From: Bradyrhizobium genomosp. I (2014)
GTDB lineage: Bacteria > Pseudomonadota > Alphaproteobacteria > Rhizobiales > Xanthobacteraceae
NCBI RefSeq assembly: GCF_000261685.1
Contig: NZ_AJQE01000107.1
Span: 1-41,991 of the forward strand
DNA length: 41,991 bases
Direction: 5' to 3'
Below, piece after piece: positions 1 to 7,294 of this stretch (its first letter is position 1; every line of letters starts with the position of its first letter). Position numbers and translations under genes: made by a program. The notes beneath the pieces were generated by a model. It was given only the letters and a program-made list of their open reading frames with translations, was not told where the DNA came from and did not search any database.

Positions 1-177
1 CGGCGACCCCTCCGCCGCCGTGGCGCAAAGCGGGGCCAGCACGCCTGAGACGGTGTCCATCGTCACCGGCAGCGCCTTGCCGATCGCAAGCGCGCAGGCA
101 AGCCCTGCGACGGCGGCGAGCGCCGTCGAGCGTGACGGCATCGGGCGCGGCACGGCAGGAAGGCTCATTGCTGTCAT
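1..177 (-). CDS. Hypothetical membrane or exported protein, N-terminal part only
   Basis: Only the first 59 codons are in the window; the gene runs off the left edge. The start at 177 is preceded by a strong GGGGGAG ribosome binding site about 6 bases upstream; a second in-frame ATG lies at 168. After a short basic lead with Arg11, Arg16 and two Pro there is a hydrophobic stretch (about residues 19-34, AL-AAVAGLACALAIG) that could be a signal peptide or the first membrane helix. It lies 21 bases downstream of the AhpD-like gene on the same strand, so the two are probably co-transcribed and under the same MarR-type control. I do not recognise the family; a transporter or a periplasmic protein are both possible. 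Confidence 0.55.
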   Translation of the reverse strand, partial: MTAMSLPAVPRPMPSRSTALAAVAGLACALAIGKALPVTMDTVSGVLAPLCATAAEGSP

Positions 178-198
178 CGTGATCTCCCCCTGTCGCCA

Positions 199-678
199 TC
201 AGGATGCAGCGGCGGCCGCTGCGACCGGCCGCCTTGCAGGCGTCCAGCGGAACGCTGCACCGAAACGATTCCAGACATTGATCGAGGCGACCGCCGAGGT
301 CAGGTACGTCAGTTCCGTCTCGGAGAATTCGCCGGACGCTTCCGCGTAGACCTCCTCGCTGACCCCGTCGGGCAGACAGGTCAGCGCCTCGGCCCAGGCC
401 AGCGCAGCACGCTCGCGCGGCGAAAAGATCGGCGCCTCGCGCCAGACCGCGACCAGATGGAGCTTGTCGACGGGAACGCCAATCCGTTCCGACAGCAGGA
501 CGTGATGCTGCACGCAGAAGGCGCAGCCGTTGATCTGCGACGAGCGCAGCTTGACGAGTTCCAGAAGCTGCTTGTCGAGCCCGGCCTTGGCCGCAAGCTG
601 GCCCAGCGCCAGCACCAGATCATAGGCATCGGGCGCGATCTTCTTGAAATCCTCGTATTCGCTGCGGGCGTGTGACAT
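199..678 (-). CDS. AhpD-like / carboxymuconolactone decarboxylase-family protein
   Basis: A 159-residue protein of the AhpD/CMD fold. The diagnostic redox motif is visible: Cys52-x-x-Cys55 followed by His59 in INGCAFCVQHH, preceded by the conserved ELVKLRSSQ helix. Members with this CxxC-x3-H arrangement act as alkylhydroperoxidases or peroxidase-related reductases, while true decarboxylases lack the cysteines, so a peroxide- or thiol-stress role is more likely than aromatic degradation. The length fits the single-domain family. It is divergent from a MarR regulator across 54 bases that carry an operator-like palindrome, which suggests repression by that regulator and induction by an oxidant or small phenolic. 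The downstream partial gene follows after 21 bases. Confidence 0.88.
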   Translation of the reverse strand: MSHARSEYEDFKKIAPDAYDLVLALGQLAAKAGLDKQLLELVKLRSSQINGCAFCVQHHVLLSERIGVPVDKLHLVAVWREAPIFSPRERAALAWAEALTCLPDGVSEEVYAEASGEFSETELTYLTSAVASINVWNRFGAAFRWTPARRPVAAAAAAS

Positions 679-698
679 TGCCGTTCACCTCGTCTTGT

Positions 699-733
699 TA
701 TAAGAGTGCGTATATCGTATAAGAGCTCTTATA
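699..733. promoter_or_regulatory. Candidate MarR operator: perfect 16-bp palindrome plus upstream half-site
   Basis: Bases 718-733 read TATAAGAGCTCTTATA, a perfect palindrome. A further half-site TATAAGAG lies at 699-706, 19 bases upstream in the same orientation. The block sits between the AhpD-like gene start (678, minus strand) and the MarR start (ATG 733), overlapping the MarR start codon. MarR proteins typically bind 16-20 bp palindromes in such divergent regions and repress both directions. The binding protein is inferred from position, not shown. Confidence 0.6.
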
Positions 734-1254
734 TGTCACGCAAGATCAATGACGTCACGAGATCGCAATCGGGACGAAGGCCGGTCGAAGACGGCGCCGT
801 GCATGTTCCCGCTCCCGGGGAAGGCAAGCGGGGCGAGCAAGGCTATCTCGGCTATCTGCTGCGACAGGCCCACGCCGCGGTTCGCCTGACGATGGAGCGG
901 ACTCTCGCCGATCTCGGCGTGACGCCGCCGCAGTTCGCGGTACTGACCATGCTGAACGCCTATCCGGGCCTGTCGGGCGCCGATGTCGCCCGCCTCACCT
1001 TCCTGACGCCACAGACCGTCGGCGTCATCATCCGCAACCTCGAACGCGACGGCGCGATTGCGATGACACCTCATCCGGTCCACGGCCGCATCCAGCAATG
1101 GACGCTGACGCCGCGCGGCGCGACGCTGTTGAAGGCGTGCCGGCACCGTGTGCTCGAATTGGAGAAGCGCCTCGCTCGTGATTTGGATTCAAAGGCGGAA
1201 ACAACCATCCGGCGTTGGCTTGCCGGAATCGCGGCCGACCTGAAGGAGGCTTAG
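733..1254 (+). CDS. MarR-family transcriptional regulator
   Basis: A winged-helix regulator of 173 residues if read from ATG 733; an in-frame GTG at 706 would add nine residues. Neither start has a clear ribosome binding site, and 733 was chosen because 706 would place the whole palindrome inside the coding region. The family core starts near residue 38 (GYLGYLLRQAHAAVRL), followed by the recognition helix region (LTPQTVGVIIRNLERDG) and the beta wing (PHPVHGRIQQWTLTPRG). The N-terminal Cys used by OhrR-type peroxide sensors is absent, and the only Cys is near residue 136, so direct OhrR-like sensing is unlikely. It probably regulates itself and the divergent AhpD-like gene. Confidence 0.85.
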   Translation: MSRKINDVTRSQSGRRPVEDGAVHVPAPGEGKRGEQGYLGYLLRQAHAAVRLTMERTLADLGVTPPQFAVLTMLNAYPGLSGADVARLTFLTPQTVGVIIRNLERDGAIAMTPHPVHGRIQQWTLTPRGATLLKACRHRVLELEKRLARDLDSKAETTIRRWLAGIAADLKEA

Positions 1255-1305
1255 GCCGCCGACATTCGCAGTCGTTGATTGCAGCTTCTGCTGCCGCAGC
1301 GCGCC

Positions 1306-1557
1306 CTACCCGCCTTTCAACGCATTCTTGACCTCGCCATCGGGCCAGGTCTTGTCCGTTGCGATCACCCGCACGCGGCTTTGATCGGCGGTATTCACCA
1401 GCACGTGCGAACTCATCCGGTCACCGCTCGGCTCGAGACGCAAATCGGTTTCGGGCTTCCAGCTCAGCGTGGTCGCGAGGTCGCCGGGGAAAATCTGCCA
1501 TTGCGATCCGTCGTCGAGTTCGACGACATGGCTTTCCGCATGTGCGCGTATCTTCAT
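1306..1557 (-). CDS. Small conserved-looking hypothetical protein (83 aa)
   Basis: The frame is open further upstream, but ATG 1557 is the sensible start: it has GGGGTGG three bases before it, and the upstream extension would read through the hairpin at 1593-1617. The product is soluble, with no signal peptide or membrane helix, and begins MKIRAHAESHVVELDDGS. It has a beta-rich pattern (VVELDDGSQWQIFPGDL and RVRVIATD) consistent with a small beta-barrel or sandwich. No catalytic motif is evident and I do not recognise the family. It lies 67 bases downstream of the exported small protein on the same strand, but the hairpin between them argues for separate transcripts. Confidence 0.6.
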   Translation of the reverse strand: MKIRAHAESHVVELDDGSQWQIFPGDLATTLSWKPETDLRLEPSGDRMSSHVLVNTADQSRVRVIATDKTWPDGEVKNALKGG

Positions 1558-1592
1558 TCCACCCCGATTCGATCTGCCGATCCTGCGACGAA

Positions 1593-1617
1593 GGGCCCCG
1601 GCATCAAGCCGGGGCCC
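1593..1617 (-). terminator. Hairpin downstream of the small exported protein gene
   Basis: A perfect 10-bp stem, GGGCCCCGGC / GCCGGGGCCC, with a five-base loop lies 8 bases past the stop codon at 1625 of the minus-strand gene. There is no clear U-run, so it may act as a Rho-assisted terminator or an mRNA-stabilising hairpin. Confidence 0.5.
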
Positions 1618-1624
1618 GGTTCCG

Positions 1625-1879
1625 TCAGTCATTGTCGTGATGAATGACGGTCTTGCTGCGATTGCCGAATTCATCTTCCTTCTTGATCACCGTGGTACGA
1701 TCGGCGGGCTCGCGTTCCCTGATGACGGTGGTGTGGTCGCGGTCCCGCTCACGATATTCGTGGGACTGGCCAACCGTCACGCCGGCGCCGACCGGGCCGA
1801 CATGGACGCCGACTTCATCGGCAAACGCAGGCGCCGCAACGGCGGTGGCAATGGCGGCAGCAAGCAGAAATTTCTTCAT
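1625..1879 (-). CDS. Small exported charged protein (84 aa)
   Basis: The protein begins with a clear Sec signal peptide (MKKFLLAAAIATAVAAPAFA, cleavage after AFA). The mature part has a short Gly/Val segment (VGVHVGPVGAGVTVG) and then a very polar stretch with alternating Arg, Asp, Glu and Lys, ending in HHDND. A loose internal repeat is visible: DHTTVIRERE and then DRTTVIKKED. Small periplasmic proteins of this style are frequent in Bradyrhizobium and usually annotated hypothetical. The start has the ribosome-binding-like stretch AGGAGGAGAAG directly upstream. It is divergent from the lytic transglycosylase, with 133 bases between. Function unknown; envelope stress or metal/acid buffering are guesses only. 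Confidence 0.75.
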   Translation of the reverse strand: MKKFLLAAAIATAVAAPAFADEVGVHVGPVGAGVTVGQSHEYRERDRDHTTVIREREPADRTTVIKKEDEFGNRSKTVIHHDND

Positions 1880-2012
1880 CTTCTCCTCCTCATTCTCGTG
1901 TGGGGGAATGCAGGACTGCGACAGTTTGTTCCGACAAACGACGCGTGGATCGGGCCTGCAGATGTTCCAGGAACCGACTCACACGGGCCATGTTTCCGGC
2001 TAGAATGCGCCC

Positions 2013-3242
2013 ATGAAGCACGCTGATTCCTCGCCCCGTCACACGCGCCGCGCCCTGCTCCAATCGGCGTTCGGTGCAGCCGCCTTGCTCGCCGTCCCGA
2101 CACGCGCTCTCGCCGCGCCTTCGGGCTTCGACGAATGGCGCGAGAGCTTTCGCGCACGCGCGATGGCGAAGGGTATTTCAGCAGCGACCTGGCAGCGCGC
2201 GATGGGACGGGTCGAGCCGGACATGAGCGTGTTCAAGCAGATGCGCAACCAGCCCGAATTCCACGAACAGGTCTGGCAATACATCAATCGCCGCGTCTCG
2301 GACTGGCGCATCATCAACGGCAAGATCGCGCTGAAGAACAACGAGGCATTGTTCGCCCGCATCGAGCGCGATTTCGGCGTAGAGCGCGGCACGCTGCTGG
2401 CGCTGTGGGGCGTCGAGTCCGCCTATGGCGATCCCTTGGTGCAGCAGAACCACATGAGGCCGGTGTTTCCCTCGCTGGCCGCGCTCGCCTGGAACGAGCC
2501 GCGCCGCAAGGCCTATTGGGAGACCGAACTGATCAACGCGCTGCGGATCGTCGACAAGGGCTGGAGCACGCCCGAGCAAATGCGCGGATCCTGGGCCGGC
2601 GCGATGGGGCATTCGCAATGGATGCCGGAAGTCTGGCTCAATGTCGGCATCGACTATGACGGCGACGGCAAGGTATCGCCGTTCGGCAAGCCCGATGACG
2701 CGCTGGGCTCGACGGCAAAATATCTCGTCAACCGCGGCAAGTGGCATCGCGGCGAGCATTGGGGCTACGAGGTGCGCACGCCCGGCAACATGGGCGGAAG
2801 CCGCACCTATGCGGCCTGGCAGGCAGCCGGCGTCACCCGCGCCGACGGCCAGCCGTTTCCGCAGCCAAACGCATCCGCGCAGATGTGGACGCCTGTCGCG
2901 GGCGGGCCGACATTCCTGCTGGGACCGAATTTCTATTCGGTGAAGAGCTATAACCCTTCCATGAACTACGCGCTGGCGATCTGCCATCTCGGCGACCGCT
3001 GCCTGGGCGCACCACCCTTCATCCAGCCCTTCCCCGGCTCGGAGCGCGCGCTGACGCTCGCCGAGGTGCAGGAGATGCAGACGCGCCTGACCAAGGCCGG
3101 CTTCGATACCGGCGGCACCGATGGCCGCGTCGGCAACGACACGATGAAGGCGATCAAGGATTTTCAGCAGCGCGCCGGCATCACGCCGGCGGATGGCTAT
3201 GGCGGGCTGAAGGTGCTGGCCAAGCTGCGGCAGGGGTCGTAG
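2013..3242 (+). CDS. MltB-type lytic murein transglycosylase with peptidoglycan-binding domain
   Basis: A periplasmic enzyme cleaving the MurNAc-GlcNAc bond of peptidoglycan to give 1,6-anhydro ends. The 409-residue protein has an RR-containing signal sequence (HTRRALLQSAFGAAALLAVP, cleavage near ALAA residue 35), an SLT_2/MltB catalytic domain (about residues 38-330) and a C-terminal PG_binding_1 domain (about 345-405, with LAEVQEMQTRL and GRVGNDTMKAIKDFQ). The catalytic Glu is Glu135 in LWGVESAYG. The sequence GSWAGAMGHSQWMP is the conserved second motif. This is the usual architecture of soluble alphaproteobacterial MltB homologues. The twin-arginine look might direct Tat export, but Sec export is equally possible. 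It ends just before a cloverleaf repeat and converges with the aldolase gene. Confidence 0.92.
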   Translation: MKHADSSPRHTRRALLQSAFGAAALLAVPTRALAAPSGFDEWRESFRARAMAKGISAATWQRAMGRVEPDMSVFKQMRNQPEFHEQVWQYINRRVSDWRIINGKIALKNNEALFARIERDFGVERGTLLALWGVESAYGDPLVQQNHMRPVFPSLAALAWNEPRRKAYWETELINALRIVDKGWSTPEQMRGSWAGAMGHSQWMPEVWLNVGIDYDGDGKVSPFGKPDDALGSTAKYLVNRGKWHRGEHWGYEVRTPGNMGGSRTYAAWQAAGVTRADGQPFPQPNASAQMWTPVAGGPTFLLGPNFYSVKSYNPSMNYALAICHLGDRCLGAPPFIQPFPGSERALTLAEVQEMQTRLTKAGFDTGGTDGRVGNDTMKAIKDFQQRAGITPADGYGGLKVLAKLRQGS

Positions 3243-3247
3243 GTACC

Positions 3248-3337
3248 GTCATTCCGGGGCTCGCGCAGCGAGAACCCGGAATATCGCGCCACATCTCCGG
3301 ATTCCGGGTTCGAGGCTCCGCCTCGCCCCGGAATGAC
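3248..3337. repeat. Cloverleaf palindromic repeat, copy A
   Basis: The outer arms GTCATTCCGGGGC (3248-3260) and GCCCCGGAATGAC (3325-3337) are perfect inverted repeats of 13 bp. Inside are a small hairpin (3260-3272, CTCGC-gca-GCGAG), a central pair (AACCCGGAAT at 3273-3282 with ATTCCGGGTT at 3301-3310) and a third hairpin (3311-3325, CGAGG-ctccg-CCTCG). It lies between two convergent genes. Copies B and C are at 13578-13684 and 20383-20460. Confidence 0.85.
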
Positions 3338-3345
3338 ACAAGTGG

Positions 3346-4143
3346 TCAATGCCGATACTGCGGCTCCTCCGCGTCGAGTTGGCGGCGGATGGCGGCAAGA
3401 TGCAGCCGCGCGGATTCGGAATCGCCCTCGCGCATCTGCCTGTAGGTCGCGGCCGCAATCGCGGGATCGACCGGCAGCACCTTTCGTCCCGTCGACATCG
3501 CCAGCACCTGCACCTCGGCGGCGCGTTCGAGGTAATAGAGATCGTCCCAGGCTTCCGCAATGGTCGGCGCCAGCACCATCACGCCGTGATGCTTCATGAA
3601 GACGATGTCGGCATCGCCGACGGCGGAGGCGATCCGCGCGCCCTCGCGGCTGTCGAGCGCGAGGCCGTTGTAGTCGCGATCCACGGCGGTGCGGCCATAG
3701 AATTTCAGCGCGGTCTGGCCGGCCCAGATCAGGGGATCGCCCTCGGTCATCGACAGCGCCGTGGCGTAGGGCATGTGGGTGTGGAAGGCGACCTTGGCAC
3801 GCGGCAGGCGCTTGTGCATCTCGGCATGGATGTAGAAGGCGGTCGCCTCAGGCACGCCCTCGCCGTCGAGCACGTTGCCGTGGAAGTCGCAGATCAGGAG
3901 CTTGGACGCAGTCAGCTCGCGGAAGGCGTAACCATAGGGATTGACGAGGAACAGATCATCATGGCCGGGCACGACGGCCGAGAAGTGGTTGCAGATGCCT
4001 TCCTCGAAGCCGTTGCGCGCCGCCACGCGGAAGCATGCGGCGAGATCCTCGCGCGCGGTGCGGATCGCGTCGGTCGCGAGGTCCGGCCGGTTGGAGCGGA
4101 ATGGAGCGGGCGCGGGTGAGGAAGCGTGAAGGCTGTGCGCCAT
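3346..4143 (-). CDS. Class II aldolase/adducin-family protein
   Basis: A 265-residue protein of the family that includes L-fuculose-phosphate and L-ribulose-5-phosphate epimerase/aldolase enzymes. The metal-binding histidines are visible: His121 and His123 in AFHTHMPYA, and the MKHHGVMVL motif (His185/186). The early ICNHFSAVVPG corresponds to the phosphate/substrate loop, but the usual Gly-Asn-x-Ser is replaced by Asn-His-Phe-Ser as in the adducin-like subgroup of uncertain substrate. ATG 4143 was chosen over an upstream GTG (4155) because it has GAGGTG about 9 bases before it. The dehydrogenase gene lies 97 bases upstream on the same strand, so a shared sugar- or hydroxy-acid pathway is plausible. 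The substrate cannot be named. Confidence 0.88.
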   Translation of the reverse strand: MAHSLHASSPAPAPFRSNRPDLATDAIRTAREDLAACFRVAARNGFEEGICNHFSAVVPGHDDLFLVNPYGYAFRELTASKLLICDFHGNVLDGEGVPEATAFYIHAEMHKRLPRAKVAFHTHMPYATALSMTEGDPLIWAGQTALKFYGRTAVDRDYNGLALDSREGARIASAVGDADIVFMKHHGVMVLAPTIAEAWDDLYYLERAAEVQVLAMSTGRKVLPVDPAIAAATYRQMREGDSESARLHLAAIRRQLDAEEPQYRH

Positions 4144-4240
4144 GGCAAAGGACACCTCTGTCGGTCGGGAGCTGTCTCGCGTTGTACAGGGACTGCGCCT
4201 GCGCGTCAGCCCCTGCGACCGCCACCCTGCCCTGCACCGC

Positions 4241-5050
4241 TCAGGCCCGCCGCGGCACGCCGCCCGCGTTCATGCCGCCGTCGATGACGAGCTCGCTGCC
4301 GGTGACATAGCGCGAGGCATCGGAGGCGAGATACAGCACGCCGGAGGCGATCTCCGCGGCCTGGCCGGCACGGCCAAGCGGCGTGATGACACGGGCGCGC
4401 TCCTCCGGATCGATCGGGGCGTTCTGACCGGCGTCGGTTGCCCCCGTCGGGATCTTGCCCCAGATCGGGGTATCGATGATGCCCGGGTGAACCGAGTTGA
4501 CGCGGATGCCGTCGCCCGCCGCCGCACACTCCATCGCGATCGATTTGGCGAACAGCCGCACGCCGCCCTTGGTCGCCGAATAGGCCGACAACCCGGGCGA
4601 GCCGCGCAGGCCCGCCAGCGAGGACATCATGACAATCGAGCCGCCGCCGGTCTTGCGCATCAAGGGCAGGCAATGCTTCACCGAGAGAAACACGCCGTCG
4701 AGATTGATCGCATTCTGCTTGCGCCAGTCAGCGAGCGTCATGTCGACGATTGAGGGCACGGCGATGCCGATGCCGGCGTTTGAGACCATGATATCGAGCC
4801 GGCCGTAGCGCTTCGCGATGTCGGCTGCAATCTCCACCCAGCGCTCCTCGCTGGTGACGTCCTGCTCCAGGAAGATCGCCTTGCCGCCGGCCTTGGTGAC
4901 GCGCCCGGCGAGCTCCGGGCCGCGCAGCTCGTCGATATCGGTGATGACGACCGAGGCGCCTTCGCGCGCGAACAGCTCGACGATGGCTTCGCCGATGCCG
5001 GACGCGCCGCCTGTGACCAGCGCGACCTTGCCCTCAACCTGCCCTGCCAT
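4241..5050 (-). CDS. Short-chain dehydrogenase/reductase (classical SDR)
   Basis: An NAD(P)-dependent oxidoreductase of 269 residues. The cofactor loop TGGASGIG (residues 13-20), the NAG motif (91-93), Ser144 and the catalytic Tyr157-x3-Lys161 are all present, so the active site is complete. Asp38 at the end of the second strand (VVITDID) favours NAD over NADP. The C-terminal part (YVTGSELVIDGGMNAG) is typical of 3-ketoacyl-ACP reductase-like and sugar dehydrogenase SDRs. ATG 5050 was chosen because GGGAG lies six bases upstream; a GTG at 5056 is less likely. It is probably transcribed with the aldolase-family gene downstream. The substrate is not identifiable from sequence. Confidence 0.9.
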   Translation of the reverse strand: MAGQVEGKVALVTGGASGIGEAIVELFAREGASVVITDIDELRGPELAGRVTKAGGKAIFLEQDVTSEERWVEIAADIAKRYGRLDIMVSNAGIGIAVPSIVDMTLADWRKQNAINLDGVFLSVKHCLPLMRKTGGGSIVMMSSLAGLRGSPGLSAYSATKGGVRLFAKSIAMECAAAGDGIRVNSVHPGIIDTPIWGKIPTGATDAGQNAPIDPEERARVITPLGRAGQAAEIASGVLYLASDASRYVTGSELVIDGGMNAGGVPRRA

Positions 5051-5094
5051 GTTCACTCCCTTTCTTTTTTGTTGTTTGCGGCTATTTATCTTTT

Positions 5095-5164
5095 GCGCAT
5101 GATCTTTTCGGAAAACCGCTTCGCACTTTGCGCTAGCGCGGCCCTTCGGGTCCGGATCATGCGC
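5095..5164. repeat. Dispersed palindromic repeat (CATGATC family), longer variant
   Basis: The ends GCGCATGATC (5095-5104) and GATCATGCGC (5155-5164) are perfect inverted repeats. Bases 5101-5120 are identical to the reverse complement of 31175-31194, so this is the same element as the one upstream of the FAD monooxygenase. This copy carries about 20 extra bases near 5130-5151 with a 10-bp palindrome GCGCTAGCGC (5130-5139). The right end touches the recJ stop codon. Confidence 0.75.
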
Positions 5165-7005
5165 TATCTAATCACGGATGGCCCCTGGTCCGGTAGCGCG
5201 ACGTCGACGACGCGAAACTGCACGCGCTCGGCGCCCTGGTAGCGATCGACCGAGAGCGAGCCCGCCACATGCAACTGCTGGCCGCGATTGGCGAGCAGCG
5301 CGTTACCGAGCTTCTGGCCGACCGAACGGAACGCGATGCCGTTGACGATGGCGCCGTCGCCCGACTTGAAGCGCAGGCGCAGATGCGCCTGACCGACTTC
5401 GTCGGCAAACACGAGCTGGTGCGCCGGCAGTGCCAGCATGGGCTCCGGATTGCCGCTGCCGAAGGGACCGGCGCGGTTGAGCGTCGTCGCAAGCTCCGGC
5501 GTCACCGCACGTGCGGAGACCGCGCCGTCGATATAGAGCTCGTTGACGTGGCGCGCCTCCGCGACGTCGCGTGCCAGCGCATTTTCGAGATAGGCGCGGA
5601 ATTCGGCGAGCTTCTCTTTCCGCAGCGTGACGCCGGCGGCCATCGCGTGGCCGCCGCCCTTGAGCAGGATGCCGTCGGCGACCGCCTGCCGCACGGCCTT
5701 GCCGAGATCGACGCCGGCGATCGATCGGCCCGAGCCGGTGCCGATGCCGCCGGGCTCGAGCGCAATGGCAAAGGCAGGCCGCGAGAACTTCTCCTTCAGG
5801 CGGGAGGCGACGAGGCCGACCACGCCGGGATGCCAGCCTTCCGAGGCCGTGACGATCACGGCGAGCTTGTCCTCCAGCCCGATCGAGGCCAGTGCCTCGG
5901 CTTCAGCCTGGGCTTCGGCCGCCTGCTCGATGACACGGCGTTCGCTGTTGAGGCGGTCGAGCTCCGCGGCGATCCGCGCCGCCTCGACGCTGTCGCCTTC
6001 GAGCAGCAGCCGCACGCCGAGATCGGCGCGGCCGATGCGGCCGCCGGCATTGACGCGCGGTCCCAGCATGAAGCCCAGATGCCAGGCCTCCGGCGGGCCG
6101 TTGAGCCGCGCGACGTCCATCAGCGCGGTGTGACCGACATGGTCGCGCCGCCGCATCGCGATCAGGCCCTTGGCCACGAAGGCGCGGTTGAGCCCGATCA
6201 GCGGCGCCACATCGGCGACCGTGCCGAGCGCGACGTGATGCAGCATGCCGAGCAGATCGGGCTCCGGCATCTCTGCGCTCCAGAAGCCGCGCTGGCGCAG
6301 CTCGCGGTTGACGGCGACCAGCGTCACGAGCACGAGGCCGACGGCGGCGAGATGGCCGAGGCCGGAGAGATCGTCGAGCCGGTTCGGATTGACCAGTGCG
6401 TCAACCTCCGGCAGCACATCGCCGGCCTGATGATGATCGATCACGACAACGGACATGCCGAGGCGTTTGGCCTCGGCGAGCGGCTCGATGCTGGTGGTGC
6501 CGCAATCGACGGTGACGAGCAGCGTCGCGCCCTTTGCCGCCAGCCCACGAACGGCCTCGACGTTGGGGCCGTAGCCTTCGAATATCCGGTCGGGAATGTG
6601 GATCAGCGGATCGAGTCCGCAATGACGCAGGTGCCAGGCGAGCAGCGCCGCCGAGGTCGCGCCGTCGACGTCGTAATCGCCGAAGATCGCGACCTTCTCG
6701 CCCCTCGCCGCCGCATCGGCGATCCGCTTGGCCGCGGCTTCCATCTCCGTCACGGTGAACGGATCCGGCAGCAGCTTTCGGATGGTCGGATCGAGAAAGT
6801 CGGGTACAGCGTCGATATCGACCCCGCGGCCGGCCAGCACCCGCGCCAGCAGTTCCGGCAATTGGTACCGCTGCACGATGGCGAGCGCCTGCGCCGCCCC
6901 GCGCCCGTCCAGACGGTCGCGCCAGAGCTTGTCGGTCAGCGAGCGCGCCACACCCAGGAAAGCCTGGGGCGCTTCGACGGGCAAGGCGGAGGCGGGCGGC
7001 GTCAT
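5164..7005 (-). CDS. recJ: Single-stranded-DNA-specific exonuclease RecJ
   Basis: A 5'-3' single-strand exonuclease of recombination and mismatch/base-excision repair, cytoplasmic. The 613-residue protein has the DHH phosphoesterase motifs: DYDVDG (residues 110-115) and Asp190-His191-His192 in VVVIDHHQAGD, a DHHA1 domain with GGGHAMAAG, and the C-terminal OB-like region. The start was set at ATG 7005 (MTPPASALPVEAPQAF), which resembles the usual start of Bradyrhizobium RecJ; the frame stays open to 7119 but that extension is basic and non-conserved-looking. In many alphaproteobacteria recJ directly follows hom-glpX; here 6.7 kb separates it from glpX. Confidence 0.96.
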   Translation of the reverse strand: MTPPASALPVEAPQAFLGVARSLTDKLWRDRLDGRGAAQALAIVQRYQLPELLARVLAGRGVDIDAVPDFLDPTIRKLLPDPFTVTEMEAAAKRIADAAARGEKVAIFGDYDVDGATSAALLAWHLRHCGLDPLIHIPDRIFEGYGPNVEAVRGLAAKGATLLVTVDCGTTSIEPLAEAKRLGMSVVVIDHHQAGDVLPEVDALVNPNRLDDLSGLGHLAAVGLVLVTLVAVNRELRQRGFWSAEMPEPDLLGMLHHVALGTVADVAPLIGLNRAFVAKGLIAMRRRDHVGHTALMDVARLNGPPEAWHLGFMLGPRVNAGGRIGRADLGVRLLLEGDSVEAARIAAELDRLNSERRVIEQAAEAQAEAEALASIGLEDKLAVIVTASEGWHPGVVGLVASRLKEKFSRPAFAIALEPGGIGTGSGRSIAGVDLGKAVRQAVADGILLKGGGHAMAAGVTLRKEKLAEFRAYLENALARDVAEARHVNELYIDGAVSARAVTPELATTLNRAGPFGSGNPEPMLALPAHQLVFADEVGQAHLRLRFKSGDGAIVNGIAFRSVGQKLGNALLANRGQQLHVAGSLSVDRYQGAERVQFRVVDVALPDQGPSVIR

Positions 7006-7294
7006 GACGGGAGGGAGGTTGCGGGGAACTCGAAGGTCCAGGCGATCACGCGGACGCAAGGTCACTGGCTTCTGGGATTGGTCGGCAATCGGCCCGGATT
7101 TGCAACGCCCCAGCCGCACAAAGCGGTGGATGAGCCGTCCTCACCGCGCGGAGTGACTATCATTTAGGCATTCGGCCGAACAGCAAATTAAGCAGGCGTT
7201 AGGCGGAATCCTCGAAAAAGAATCGTATTCGATCTGTAAGTCGTTGTACTCCGTTCATTGCAGATCAGGCCTCATTGCCAAGGGAAGCTCCCCG

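Noticed and set aside
5269..7167. Plus-strand open frame of 632 codons opposite recJ
   Set aside because: Antisense to a complete recJ; composition is typical of a high-GC shadow.
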